A DNA stretch of 21,013 nt, from positions 1-21,013 of the forward strand of contig CAMOJA010000021.1 of NCBI GenBank assembly GCA_946616535.1, given 5' to 3'. The notes under the pieces were generated by a model. It was not told the origin of the DNA. It worked only from the letters and a program-made list of their open reading frames with translations, and did no database searches. This DNA comes from an uncultured Bacteroidales bacterium (lineage in GTDB: Bacteria; Bacteroidota; Bacteroidia; Bacteroidales; Paludibacteraceae). Below, in pieces: positions 13,765-21,013 of the stretch (the first letter of the stretch is position 1; every line of letters begins with the position of its first letter). The position numbers and the translations under genes are program-made.

Positions 13765-13780
13765 AAAAAACGCGTTTTTT
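13765..13780 (+). promoter_or_regulatory. Perfect 16-bp palindrome next to the start codon
   Basis: AAAAAACGCGTTTTTT is its own reverse complement and ends directly before the ATG at 13781. In RNA it could pair only as a weak or intermolecular structure; as DNA it could be a protein-binding site. Function is unknown. Confidence 0.4.
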
Positions 13781-13948
13781 ATGAATGATTTTCTGAAGTA
13801 TCTGGGAGTTGTACTCCTGCTTTTGGGCGTGGTATGCCTTATCGTATATAGATACGCTTGCCCTGTGAACGGCCTTCTGATTGCTAGCATGGTGCTCGAG
13901 GTAAGCGGCATTCTCGCTTTTATCTTTATCAACAAAGCCCTGCGTTAA
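13781..13948 (+). CDS. Small 55-residue membrane protein of unknown function
   Basis: A short gene starting at the ATG at 13781 and ending with TAA at 13946-13948. It encodes 55 residues with two predicted membrane helices, about 5-23 (LKYLGVVLLLLGVVCLIVY) and 31-50 (GLLIASMVLEVSGILAFIFI), joined by a short loop YACPVN, with a basic end NKALR. A good promoter lies just upstream, and parC follows after 3 nt, so it is translated first in the parC unit. Codon use is like its neighbours. I do not recognise a family. The double-helix hairpin, the close spacing and the promoter make it likely to be real rather than a chance ORF. Confidence 0.72.
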   Translation: MNDFLKYLGVVLLLLGVVCLIVYRYACPVNGLLIASMVLEVSGILAFIFINKALR

Positions 13949-13951
13949 TCG

Positions 13952-16594
13952 ATGTCTGCTCAGGGTGGATTTAGTGGCGGTGTGAAGTATCATTTGACGG
14001 GCATGTACCAGGACTGGTTCCTGGATTATGCTTCGTATGTGATACTCGAGCGCGCTGTGCCGGCTATTGAGGATGGTCTCAAGCCTGTGCAGCGTCGTAT
14101 TTTGCATGCCATGAAGACGGTGGACGACGGTAAGTACAACAAGGTTGCCAATATCGTCGGCCAGACAATGCAATACCACCCTCACGGCGATGCTTCTATC
14201 GGCGATGCGCTCGTCCAATTGGGTCAGAAAGATCTGCTGATTGATTGCCAGGGTAACTGGGGAAACATCCTTACGGGGGATGGCGCTGCAGCTCCTCGTT
14301 ATATCGAGGCGCGCCTCTCTAAGTTTGCGCTGGAGACGGTCTTTAATGCGAAGACGACCGAGTGGATGAAGTCCTACGACGGACGTAAAAACGAGCCGAT
14401 TCATCTGCCGATTAAGTTCCCGCTGCTGCTGGCGCAAGGTGTAGAAGGTATCGCGGTCGGTTTGAACTCGAGGATTCTGCCGCATAACTTCAATGAGCTT
14501 TGCGATGCTTCTTTGGCGTACCTGCGCAATGAAGAGTTCCAGCTCTTCCCGGATTTCCCGACGGGCGGCGTGATTGACGTAACGAAGTATAACGATGGTG
14601 AACGGGGCGGTTCGGTGAAGATTCGTGCTTGTATTCAAAAGGCGGACGACAACAAGACGCTTATCATCACCGAGATTCCGTTCGGAACTACCACTTCGAA
14701 AATCATCGAGACTATTCTTAAGGCGAACCAAAAGGGAAAGATTAAGATTCGTAAGATTGATGACTTTACGGCTGATCAGGCGCGTATTGTGGTGCAACTG
14801 GCACCCGGTTCGTCGTCCGACAAAGCCATCGACGCCCTCTATGCGTTCACCGATTGCGAAGTGAACATCAGTCCCAACTGCTGCGTGGTGGAGAATAAGA
14901 AACCGATCTTCACTTCGGTCAGCAATCTCCTCCGCCTCTCTACCGATAACACCAAAGCCCTGCTTAAATGGGAATTGGAGATCGAGAAAGGCGAATTGGA
15001 AGAGAAATATTTCTATACCTCGCTGGAGAAGATTTTCATTGAGAATCGTATTTATAAGCAAGAGGGATACGAAAACGCCACTTCTAAAGAGAAACTCATC
15101 GAGTTCGTGGATGAAGCCCTCACGCCGTTTAAGCCCCAACTCATCCGCGAGGTACGCACCGAGGATATTGAAAAACTCTTCGAGATCCGAATGATCCGTA
15201 TCACCAAGTTCGACTCCAAGAAAGCGGACGAACTGATGAAGGATCTCGAGAAGAAGATCAAAGCTTGCGTGAAGAACCTCAACCATCTGACGGACTATAC
15301 CATCGCTTGGTTCGAGATGCTGAAGAAGAAATACGGCGAGGCATATCCTCGTCGTACGGAGGTGCGTAACTTCGGCGCGATCAATGTCAAAGCCGTCGTA
15401 GAGAACAACGAGAAACTCTATATTAACCGCGAGGAAGGCTTCGTGGGAACGGGTCTCAAGAAAGACGAGTTCCTCTTCAACTGCTCCGATATCGACGATA
15501 TCATCGTCTTCCACAAGGACGGTAAATACAAGGTGATGAAGGTGGCGGAGAAACTGTTCGTCGGAACCGATATTCTTCATATTGCTGTCTTCCAGCGTGG
15601 CGACGAACGAACGGTGTATAACGTCGTTTATCGCGATGGTAAAAAGGGCACGTATTTCATGAAGCGCTTCAACGTCACCGGTGTGGCGAAAGATAAAGAA
15701 TACGATCTCACGCAAGGAAAACCGGGTTCGAAGATCGTGTACTTCACGGCGAACCCCAACGGAGAAGCGGAAGTGATTCGCGTGGTACTCAAGCCGCAGT
15801 TGCATCTGAAGAAACTGGAGGTTTGCAAGGATCTTTCCGAACTGGCCGTCAAATCGCGTACGGCGCGTGGAAACGTGTTGACGAAGTTCGACGTGAAGAA
15901 TATCACTTTGAAGCAGAAAGGTCATTCTACGTTGGGCGGACGTAAGGTTTGGTTCGATGCCGACGTGCTGCGTGTCAACTATGACGAGCATGGTATCTAT
16001 CTGGGTGAGTTCTGGGATGAAGATCGTATCCTTGTCATCAATAATGATGGTACTTATTATACCACTTCGTTCGACCTTACTGCCCATTTCGAAGATAATA
16101 TCTGGCGTATTGAGAAGTTGGATGCCGAGAAAGTATGGTCGCTTATTCAATGGAATGGCGAGCTGAAATATTACTACGGCAAACGCTTCAAACTCGATGA
16201 TGCCAATGCGAAAGTGCAATCGATGTTAGGCGATGATAAAGACTCCCGCATCGCTGTACTCTCTGATCGGGAGGAAGCTACTTTCCGTATCACCTTCGCG
16301 GACGAGAAACATGAACCGATTGAGATCCTCATGGCGGATTTTATCGATGAGAAATCGGCGAAGGCAAAGGGTAAACGCGTGACGACGCTTGAGGTAGCTT
16401 CTATTGAAGATATCACGCCCGAACCGGTGATTGAAGAACCGGAAGAGGAAGAGGGTATAGAAGAGCCGGAGACGGATACGAAAGAAACTACGGAAGAGAC
16501 TGAGGCATCGGAATCTTCTGATCATTCCATCGAAGTAGAGGGCGTCAAGATGACCTTCGAAAAACCCGCTGATACACAACTCGATTTATTCTAA
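13952..16594 (+). CDS. parC: DNA topoisomerase IV subunit A (ParC/GyrA family)
   Basis: Type IIA topoisomerase breakage-reunion subunit, 880 residues, which cuts and rejoins DNA together with ParE. The winged-helix domain carries RRILHAMKTVDDG and YHPHGDASIGDALVQ (75-89); the catalytic tyrosine is Y117 in AAAPRYIEARL. Tower and coiled-coil regions follow (to about 460), then a C-terminal beta-pinwheel-like region (about 490-800). No GyrA box (QRRGGKG-like) is visible, so topoisomerase IV is favoured over gyrase. The last 80 residues are a Glu/Thr-rich acidic tail ending ADTQLDLF. At the quinolone-contact positions the residues are Ala81 and Asp85, where E. coli ParC has Ser80 and Glu84. The start is 3 nt after the small membrane ORF, and the stop overlaps maf by one base (TAATG). 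Confidence 0.93.
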   Translation: MSAQGGFSGGVKYHLTGMYQDWFLDYASYVILERAVPAIEDGLKPVQRRILHAMKTVDDGKYNKVANIVGQTMQYHPHGDASIGDALVQLGQKDLLIDCQGNWGNILTGDGAAAPRYIEARLSKFALETVFNAKTTEWMKSYDGRKNEPIHLPIKFPLLLAQGVEGIAVGLNSRILPHNFNELCDASLAYLRNEEFQLFPDFPTGGVIDVTKYNDGERGGSVKIRACIQKADDNKTLIITEIPFGTTTSKIIETILKANQKGKIKIRKIDDFTADQARIVVQLAPGSSSDKAIDALYAFTDCEVNISPNCCVVENKKPIFTSVSNLLRLSTDNTKALLKWELEIEKGELEEKYFYTSLEKIFIENRIYKQEGYENATSKEKLIEFVDEALTPFKPQLIREVRTEDIEKLFEIRMIRITKFDSKKADELMKDLEKKIKACVKNLNHLTDYTIAWFEMLKKKYGEAYPRRTEVRNFGAINVKAVVENNEKLYINREEGFVGTGLKKDEFLFNCSDIDDIIVFHKDGKYKVMKVAEKLFVGTDILHIAVFQRGDERTVYNVVYRDGKKGTYFMKRFNVTGVAKDKEYDLTQGKPGSKIVYFTANPNGEAEVIRVVLKPQLHLKKLEVCKDLSELAVKSRTARGNVLTKFDVKNITLKQKGHSTLGGRKVWFDADVLRVNYDEHGIYLGEFWDEDRILVINNDGTYYTTSFDLTAHFEDNIWRIEKLDAEKVWSLIQWNGELKYYYGKRFKLDDANAKVQSMLGDDKDSRIAVLSDREEATFRITFADEKHEPIEILMADFIDEKSAKAKGKRVTTLEVASIEDITPEPVIEEPEEEEGIEEPETDTKETTEETEASESSDHSIEVEGVKMTFEKPADTQLDLF

Positions 16595-17163
16595 TGGAAA
16601 TCATCTTAGGCAGTCAATCTCCTCGCAGACGAGAGCTAATGGCAGGTTTAGACCTGCCGTTTACGGCTATCTCTATTGATGCCGATGAGACCTATCCTGC
16701 GGACCTGCAGGCCGGCGATATACCTTATTATATCTCGCGCGCGAAAGCGCATGCATATGAGGCGGCGTTGAAGGAGAATCAATTGCTCATCACTGCCGAC
16801 ACCATTGTTTGGTTAGAGGGGCGGATGTTAGGTAAACCGCATGATGAAGCCGAGGCTGTTGAGATGCTGCAGGCGCTGCGTAATAAGACGCACCAGGTAT
16901 ATACCGCCGTTACTTTTTCGCAGAAAGGAAGAGATTTGAAGACGATTGTCGATTGCACGGATGTGACATTCGGGGATCTCTCTGAAGAAGAGATTGCGCA
17001 CTATGTAACTCGTTATAAACCCTTCGATAAAGCGGGTTCCTATGGCGTACAAGAGTGGATCGGCTATATCGCCTGCACGTCCATGCACGGCTCGTATTTC
17101 AACGTCATGGGCTTCCCAGTCCATCTCGTTTATCGGGAATTAAAAAATCGAGGCATCGTCTAA
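16594..17163 (+). CDS. maf: Maf family nucleoside triphosphate pyrophosphatase
   Basis: Maf/YhdE-type house-cleaning enzyme, 189 residues, hydrolysing dTTP/UTP or modified nucleotides to monophosphates. Family motifs are complete: GSQSPRRRELM (6-16), ITADTIVW (66-73), GKPHDEAEAVEML (80-92), DKAGSYGVQ (145-153) and GSYFNVMGFPV (166-176). The Arg in SPRR and the YGVQE motif fit the YhdE (dTTPase/UTPase) branch rather than the m7GTPase branch. The ATG shares its first base with the last base of the parC stop, so the two are translationally coupled. The last codons form the left arm of the downstream terminator. Confidence 0.95.
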   Translation: MEIILGSQSPRRRELMAGLDLPFTAISIDADETYPADLQAGDIPYYISRAKAHAYEAALKENQLLITADTIVWLEGRMLGKPHDEAEAVEMLQALRNKTHQVYTAVTFSQKGRDLKTIVDCTDVTFGDLSEEEIAHYVTRYKPFDKAGSYGVQEWIGYIACTSMHGSYFNVMGFPVHLVYRELKNRGIV

Positions 17164-17182
17164 TGTCTCGATTTTTCTTTCT
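17143..17182. terminator. Bidirectional terminator between maf and the UbiA-like gene
   Basis: A stem of about 14 bp (17143-17156 with 17163-17176, one G-T wobble) has a 6-nt loop and T-rich flanks on both strands, TTTTTCTTTC on the plus side. The left arm lies inside the last codons of maf. Convergent genes on both sides make a shared terminator likely. Confidence 0.85.
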
Positions 17183-17196
17183 ATAGGCGCTATACG

Positions 17197-18192
17197 TTAT
17201 ACGTATAGTCTCATAATCACGTAGCCATAAAGCATTCCGATCAGCATCGCGAATTTAATCACTTGCTGGCAACTCTTGTAGTCGCTGGGGATCTTTGCCG
17301 ACCATAGCAGCCAGATTGCACTCAGCAGCGGAACGACAATACCTAAAGCGATATAACGCGTGCTGAGGCTGGTCCAACCGATGGGGAAAGGAAGCAGGTG
17401 ATACCAGATATGGCCGATGATAGCTAAGGTCAAAACGATGAGAGCAGTAACGAACACTTTGGTCCATAAATCGCCCCATACTACCGGCATCGAGTGGCAT
17501 TCCAATTCCCGATCTCCCATCTGATCCTGCATATCTTTGATGATCTCGCGAATCCAGGTGAGAAGGAAAGCAAAGAGTGCAAATCCGCCTAACCAGGCAT
17601 ATAGGTCGTGCGGAAGCGAGATATAGGGTAGGATGGTCTCGAAACGCAGTTGCAGTATCGCTACATTGGTCATCGCTACGAGCATCGGCGTTACGGCCGC
17701 CAAGAGAGCTATCGTCAGGTTGCCGATCATAAAGAGACGTTTGTAACTGCTGGAGTAGAACCATAGCAATCCGGGCACGATGACGAAGAGGATTCCAATC
17801 GTCATACTGCGCAGCAGAATGGCTTCAAGAATACCGCACGCAGCGCCTGCAGCGCTGAGGCAGATACTCAGCCGCATCGCTGCGGGCTTACTGATCGTTC
17901 GCGTCACGATCACGGCATCCGGACGGTTGATACGGTCAATCTTTACATCAAAGTAATCATTGATCACATAGCCTCCTGCCGCAATCAGGATCACCGCAAT
18001 CTCCAGCAATAGCAAGATATACCACGGCATCTGTTCGCCATAAGCCGCCGCATCGAGTATCGGCACAGCTACCCATTTCTCCATCACCCATACCAAGGCG
18101 CCGAGAAACAACAGGTTGCTCCACCGAACCAAACGCATTATGTCCTTAAACAGTTCCAAATCTACTTGATTTTCAAAATAACACCCTTCCAA
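17197..18192 (-). CDS. UbiA-family prenyltransferase
   Basis: Integral membrane prenyltransferase of the UbiA superfamily, up to 331 residues with about eight or nine predicted helices. The two Asp-rich motifs that bind prenyl diphosphate through magnesium are visible: NDYFDVKIDRINRP (78-91) and REIIKDMQDQMGDRE (about 216-230). Bacteroidota proteins of this kind are often annotated as geranylgeranylglycerol-phosphate geranylgeranyltransferase; the real acceptor is not known, and MenA-like activity cannot be excluded. The first ATG (18192) makes a 31-nt overlap with the GH13 gene; an internal ATG at 18138 (MRLVRWSNLLFLG) would avoid it. The family usually has a few residues before the RxxN segment, which favours the first start slightly. 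The shared terminator lies just downstream. Confidence 0.85.
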   Translation of the reverse strand: MEGCYFENQVDLELFKDIMRLVRWSNLLFLGALVWVMEKWVAVPILDAAAYGEQMPWYILLLLEIAVILIAAGGYVINDYFDVKIDRINRPDAVIVTRTISKPAAMRLSICLSAAGAACGILEAILLRSMTIGILFVIVPGLLWFYSSSYKRLFMIGNLTIALLAAVTPMLVAMTNVAILQLRFETILPYISLPHDLYAWLGGFALFAFLLTWIREIIKDMQDQMGDRELECHSMPVVWGDLWTKVFVTALIVLTLAIIGHIWYHLLPFPIGWTSLSTRYIALGIVVPLLSAIWLLWSAKIPSDYKSCQQVIKFAMLIGMLYGYVIMRLYV

Positions 18193-19802
18193 GCCGGAAG
18201 CACAATCTCCAATACGCCATCAGGAACGAAATCCAAGTTGTATGTCTTTCCGAAAAGCAGGTCTTTGCCGGTAGCATTCGTCTTGCCTTCCAGGTTCAGA
18301 TATACAAACGCATCGTTTGGAATCTGTACGCGCATCTGCTGTTCGCGGTCGTGGAAATTCACAACCACTAACAGTGTCTCACCTTTGATATGACGAAGGA
18401 AGGCGAAATGCTGCTGTTTATCAAATCCCTCTCCCTGCGCATAGGTGATATCGTACATCTTACCTTTCTGAACGGCTTTGTCGTCTCGTGCGATCGTGAG
18501 TAATCGGCTATAGAACTCGTGTAACTCCTGTTGCGCCTCGTTCATCTTAGCGCCGTCGAACTTACCTTTGTTCGCCCATGCCTGAATGCTCTTCAGTCCC
18601 CAATAATCGAAGATCGTCGATCGTCCGTCGATGCCGCTGAAGCCCTCCATATCCATGCCTCGCTCACCCAGTTCCTGACCCGAATAGATCATGACCGGAC
18701 ATTGGTTCAGCATCGTAGCTACGATCATCGCCGGTTCGGCGCATCGTCCGCTACCGCAGAAGAATCCGCTGGCGATACGTTGCTCGTCATGGTTCTCGAG
18801 GAAATACAACATATGGTTCAGTCGCTCTTCGCCATGTTGCATCCACTGCGAGGTAATACCGGATGCGGGCCAACCCTTGCTCGTTACGCCGCGCAGGTAA
18901 TCGTACATACCTACCTTGTCATAGAGGTAATCGAAACCAGCCGCCAGGTAACTGTCATATTGGTTCGGATCGTAACATTCGCCGATGAAGAGGAATTTCT
19001 TATGTTTCTTCTTCACTGCCGCAATCGCCCATTGGAAGAACTCTACAGGAACCATCTCGGCCATATCAACGCGTACGCCGTCAATGCCTTTATCGGCCCA
19101 GAAGAGCAAGATATCGCGCATCTTGGTCCAAGTGGACGGAATCGGATCAAACTGCTTCTCACGGCCACCTTGATAGAAGACGCCGTAGTTCAGTTTGACC
19201 GTTTCGTACCAATCGTTCTCGCTCGGGTGACTCGTGAAGCAGTCGTTACCGGTTACTTTTGCCGGAAACTCTTCGTAGCCTTGCAGGTCTTTGTCCATCG
19301 TGAAGCGCTCTCCCGGGAGATAGTAAAAGTTATTGAGCGGAGAGAAAGCCCATTCGGGATGATCGTTCTCGCCCAAGTCTTCTACGCCCGCGGGTTTGCA
19401 GACGCTCTTATACTCACGCGCTACATGGTTCGGCACAAAATCAATCAGTACACCCAAACCGGCTTCGTGTGTGCGTTTAACCAGCGCCTCGAATTCCTGC
19501 ATTCGTTTGCTCTCGTTCTTCGCCAAATCCGGATCCACGTCGTAATAATCGGTGATGGCATAGGGGGAACCGGCTTTGCCTTTGGTGATCGCAGGGTTGT
19601 TATACTGCGCTGTCGCATGGCGGATGACGCCGGTGTACCAAACATGCGTAGCACCCAGGTCTACAATCGACTTGAGCGCACGCTCGTTGATATCCGCAAA
19701 TCGTCCACAGCCGTTCTCTTCTTTGCTTCCGTTATACGCACGTGTCTCGTTGTAGTTCGCAAAATAACGAGGGAAGAGCTGATAGATAATAGTTTTGCTC
19801 AT
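18162..19802 (-). CDS. GH13 alpha-amylase family enzyme, cytoplasmic
   Basis: A 546-residue glycoside hydrolase family 13 protein acting on alpha-glucans. The (beta/alpha)8 barrel carries region I DFVPNH (121-126), region II DGVRVDMAEM with nucleophile D246, region III FIGECYDP with acid/base E274, and region IV FLENHDEQR with D339. The N-terminus MSKTIIYQLFPRYFANYNET starts directly with barrel strand 1, and there is no signal peptide. A C-terminal beta domain (about 455-546) ends in LPAWKGVILKIK. The usual extra binding modules are absent. An intracellular role, such as glycogen or maltodextrin turnover, is inferred. It starts 35 nt after the ackA stop and overlaps the UbiA-like gene. Hydrolase versus transglycosylase cannot be decided. 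Confidence 0.93.
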   Translation of the reverse strand: MSKTIIYQLFPRYFANYNETRAYNGSKEENGCGRFADINERALKSIVDLGATHVWYTGVIRHATAQYNNPAITKGKAGSPYAITDYYDVDPDLAKNESKRMQEFEALVKRTHEAGLGVLIDFVPNHVAREYKSVCKPAGVEDLGENDHPEWAFSPLNNFYYLPGERFTMDKDLQGYEEFPAKVTGNDCFTSHPSENDWYETVKLNYGVFYQGGREKQFDPIPSTWTKMRDILLFWADKGIDGVRVDMAEMVPVEFFQWAIAAVKKKHKKFLFIGECYDPNQYDSYLAAGFDYLYDKVGMYDYLRGVTSKGWPASGITSQWMQHGEERLNHMLYFLENHDEQRIASGFFCGSGRCAEPAMIVATMLNQCPVMIYSGQELGERGMDMEGFSGIDGRSTIFDYWGLKSIQAWANKGKFDGAKMNEAQQELHEFYSRLLTIARDDKAVQKGKMYDITYAQGEGFDKQQHFAFLRHIKGETLLVVVNFHDREQQMRVQIPNDAFVYLNLEGKTNATGKDLLFGKTYNLDFVPDGVLEIVLPAWKGVILKIK

Positions 19803-19837
19803 TAAATACGAAATATCAAATCTATAATCTCAAAATC

Positions 19838-21013
19838 TTAGATCAGCGCTTCGGTGTCCGAAGCGATCATCAGTTCTTCGTCCGTCGGGATGAGGCATAC
19901 TTTTACCTTCGAATTCGGGGTAGAGATGATACGCTCTTCGCCGCGTACGTTGTTGGCCTCTTCATCCACCTCGATGCCGAGGAAGCTGAGTCCCTTCATG
20001 ATTTGCGCGCGGATATACGGATCGTTCTCGCCAATACCGGCTGTGAAGACCAGAATATCCAAACCGTTCATGGCTGCTGCGTATGCGCCGATATATTTCA
20101 CGGTGCGATAGATAAACATCTTACGCGCCAGATCAGCCCGTTTGTTGCCTGCTTTGATAGCTGCCTCGATATCACGGCAGTCACTCGATACACCGCTTAC
20201 GCCGAGCAAACCGGATTTCTTATTCACGAGTTCGTTAAACTGCGCTGTGTTCAGGTGTTCTTTATCCATGATAAAGGTAGCAGCACCCAGATCCAAATCT
20301 CCAGCACGTGTACCCATTACCAAACCCTCTACCGGCGTCAGACCCATACTGGTATCAACGCATTGGCCGTTCAATACAGCGGCGCAACTGCCACCACCTC
20401 CGATATGAGCGGTAACGATCTTCTGCTTCTTCGGATCAACGCCCAGGAACTCGCAAACGCGAGCGCTTACGTAACGGTGACTGGTTCCGTGGAAACCGTA
20501 ACGACGGATGGCATATTTCTCGTAGAGCTCGTACGGAATGGCGTACATATATGCGTAATCCGGCATCGTCTGATGGAAAGCGGTGTCGAAGACCGCTACT
20601 TGCGGAACGCTCGGTAAGATCTTCTCAATCGCGTCGATACCCTTCAGGTTAGCGGGGTTATGCAGCGGAGCCAAGTCCACGCACTTGATGATCTCGGCCT
20701 TTACCTCCGGAGTAATGAGCACGGATTTGTTGAACTTCTCGCCACCATGCACTACGCGGTGACCTACGGCGTTGATCTCCTTGAGATCTTTGATGCAACC
20801 AATCTCCGGATCCACCAGTTTCTCCAAAATCAATTCAATACCCACGGTATGTTCAGGCATCGGTTTCTCGAATTTTACCTTCTCGCCGTTGGGCAGTTTA
20901 ACCAACAGGAACGAGTCCGGCAAACCGATCTTCTCAATTCCGCCTTGTGCCATTACTTTCTTGCTCTCCATCTCAAAGAGCTTGTACTTGATACTGCTAC
21001 TTCCGCAGTTTAA
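19838..21013 (-). CDS. ackA: Acetate kinase (5' partial)
   Basis: Acetate kinase converts acetyl phosphate and ADP to acetate and ATP, the energy-yielding step of the Pta-AckA fermentation route. About 391 of the usual 395-405 residues are present; the frame is open to the window edge, beginning LNCGSSSIKYKLFE, so only the few residues before it (typically MKILV-like) are missing. The internal ATG at 20969-20971 is not the start. ASKHA-fold motifs are intact: NCGSSS, VVHGGEKF, VAVFDTAFHQTMP (catalytic Asp), RRYGFHGTSH, HIGGGGS, MGTRAGDLD (catalytic Arg) and FTAGIGEND. In relatives pta usually lies directly upstream, which would be beyond the right edge. GH13 and UbiA-like genes follow on the same strand. 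Confidence 0.97.
   Translation of the reverse strand, partial: LNCGSSSIKYKLFEMESKKVMAQGGIEKIGLPDSFLLVKLPNGEKVKFEKPMPEHTVGIELILEKLVDPEIGCIKDLKEINAVGHRVVHGGEKFNKSVLITPEVKAEIIKCVDLAPLHNPANLKGIDAIEKILPSVPQVAVFDTAFHQTMPDYAYMYAIPYELYEKYAIRRYGFHGTSHRYVSARVCEFLGVDPKKQKIVTAHIGGGGSCAAVLNGQCVDTSMGLTPVEGLVMGTRAGDLDLGAATFIMDKEHLNTAQFNELVNKKSGLLGVSGVSSDCRDIEAAIKAGNKRADLARKMFIYRTVKYIGAYAAAMNGLDILVFTAGIGENDPYIRAQIMKGLSFLGIEVDEEANNVRGEERIISTPNSKVKVCLIPTDEELMIASDTEALI

Noticed and set aside
13718..16219. Open frame of 833 codons on the minus strand opposite parC
   Set aside because: Antisense shadow of a strongly conserved topoisomerase; the peptide is histidine/arginine/isoleucine-rich without recognisable motifs.
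18531..19805. Open frame of 424 codons on the plus strand opposite the GH13 gene
   Set aside because: The opposite strand has all GH13 catalytic regions; this frame has none of its own.
19803..19837. Possible promoter for the GH13 gene: TAGATTTG on the minus strand (plus-strand 19817-19824)
   Set aside because: It fits the -7 element, but no TTTG lies at the required distance upstream and the leader would be under 10 nt. Chance match in an A/T-rich gap.
1..21013. Defence system, prophage, CRISPR array, insertion sequence, tRNA or rRNA in the window
   Set aside because: I looked on both strands and saw no transposase, integrase, regularly spaced repeats, defence nuclease set or tRNA-like cloverleaf. 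dprA and the DEDDy exonuclease are housekeeping proteins here.

Overview
The window looks like a chromosomal piece from a member of the Bacteroidales (Bacteroidota). Three things point there. The promoters fit the Bacteroidota pattern TTTG-N19-21-TAnnTTTG. Genes lack Shine-Dalgarno sequences and have A/T-rich leaders. The gene families (880-residue topoisomerase IV A subunit, an L17 with a charged tail, a UbiA-like prenyltransferase near maf, a DUF5063-like gene next to a DEDDy exonuclease) are typical of that group. Base use and codon style are fairly even, and I see no insertion sequence, phage, tRNA, rRNA or CRISPR array. Most of the window is housekeeping DNA with one large accessory surface-protein gene.

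Layout. (1) Bases 3-3928, plus strand: the end of the ribosomal alpha operon (rpsK partial, rpsD, rpoA, rplQ), then an aspartyl-tRNA synthetase of the archaeal/eukaryotic type, closed by a strong intrinsic terminator. A 20-nt A/T-rich repeat sits in both the rpoA-rplQ and rplQ-aspS gaps. (2) Bases 4171-7933: a stand-alone transcription unit with its own promoter and terminator. It encodes a 1205-residue secreted, repeat-built protein with carbohydrate-binding-like modules. Two module types are duplicated almost without change at the DNA level. (3) Bases 7954-10761, minus strand: DUF5063-like protein, DEDDy 3'-5' exonuclease and alkaline phosphatase, transcribed in that order. (4) Bases 10857-13677, plus strand: a secreted coiled-coil protein, upp, a VanZ-like membrane protein and dprA. 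The last two probably use GTG and TTG starts. Promoters for units 3 and 4 overlap each other in the 95-nt divergent gap. (5) Bases 13721-17163, plus strand: a promoter with palindromes, an unlisted 55-residue two-helix membrane protein, the topoisomerase IV A subunit and maf, ended by a bidirectional hairpin. (6) Bases 17197-21013, minus strand: ackA (5' end cut off by the window), a cytoplasmic GH13 alpha-amylase-family enzyme and a UbiA-family prenyltransferase, tightly packed.

Functionally the window joins translation and transcription core genes, DNA topology and uptake/recombination (parC, dprA), nucleotide salvage and sanitation (upp, maf), phosphate release (alkaline phosphatase), and fermentative energy and glucan metabolism (ackA, GH13). 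No clear undescribed defence or mobile system is visible. The most unusual items are the recently duplicated modules of the surface protein, the archaeal-type AspRS appended to the ribosomal operon, the palindrome-rich promoter with a tiny membrane ORF before parC, and the overlapping divergent promoters at 10785-10832.
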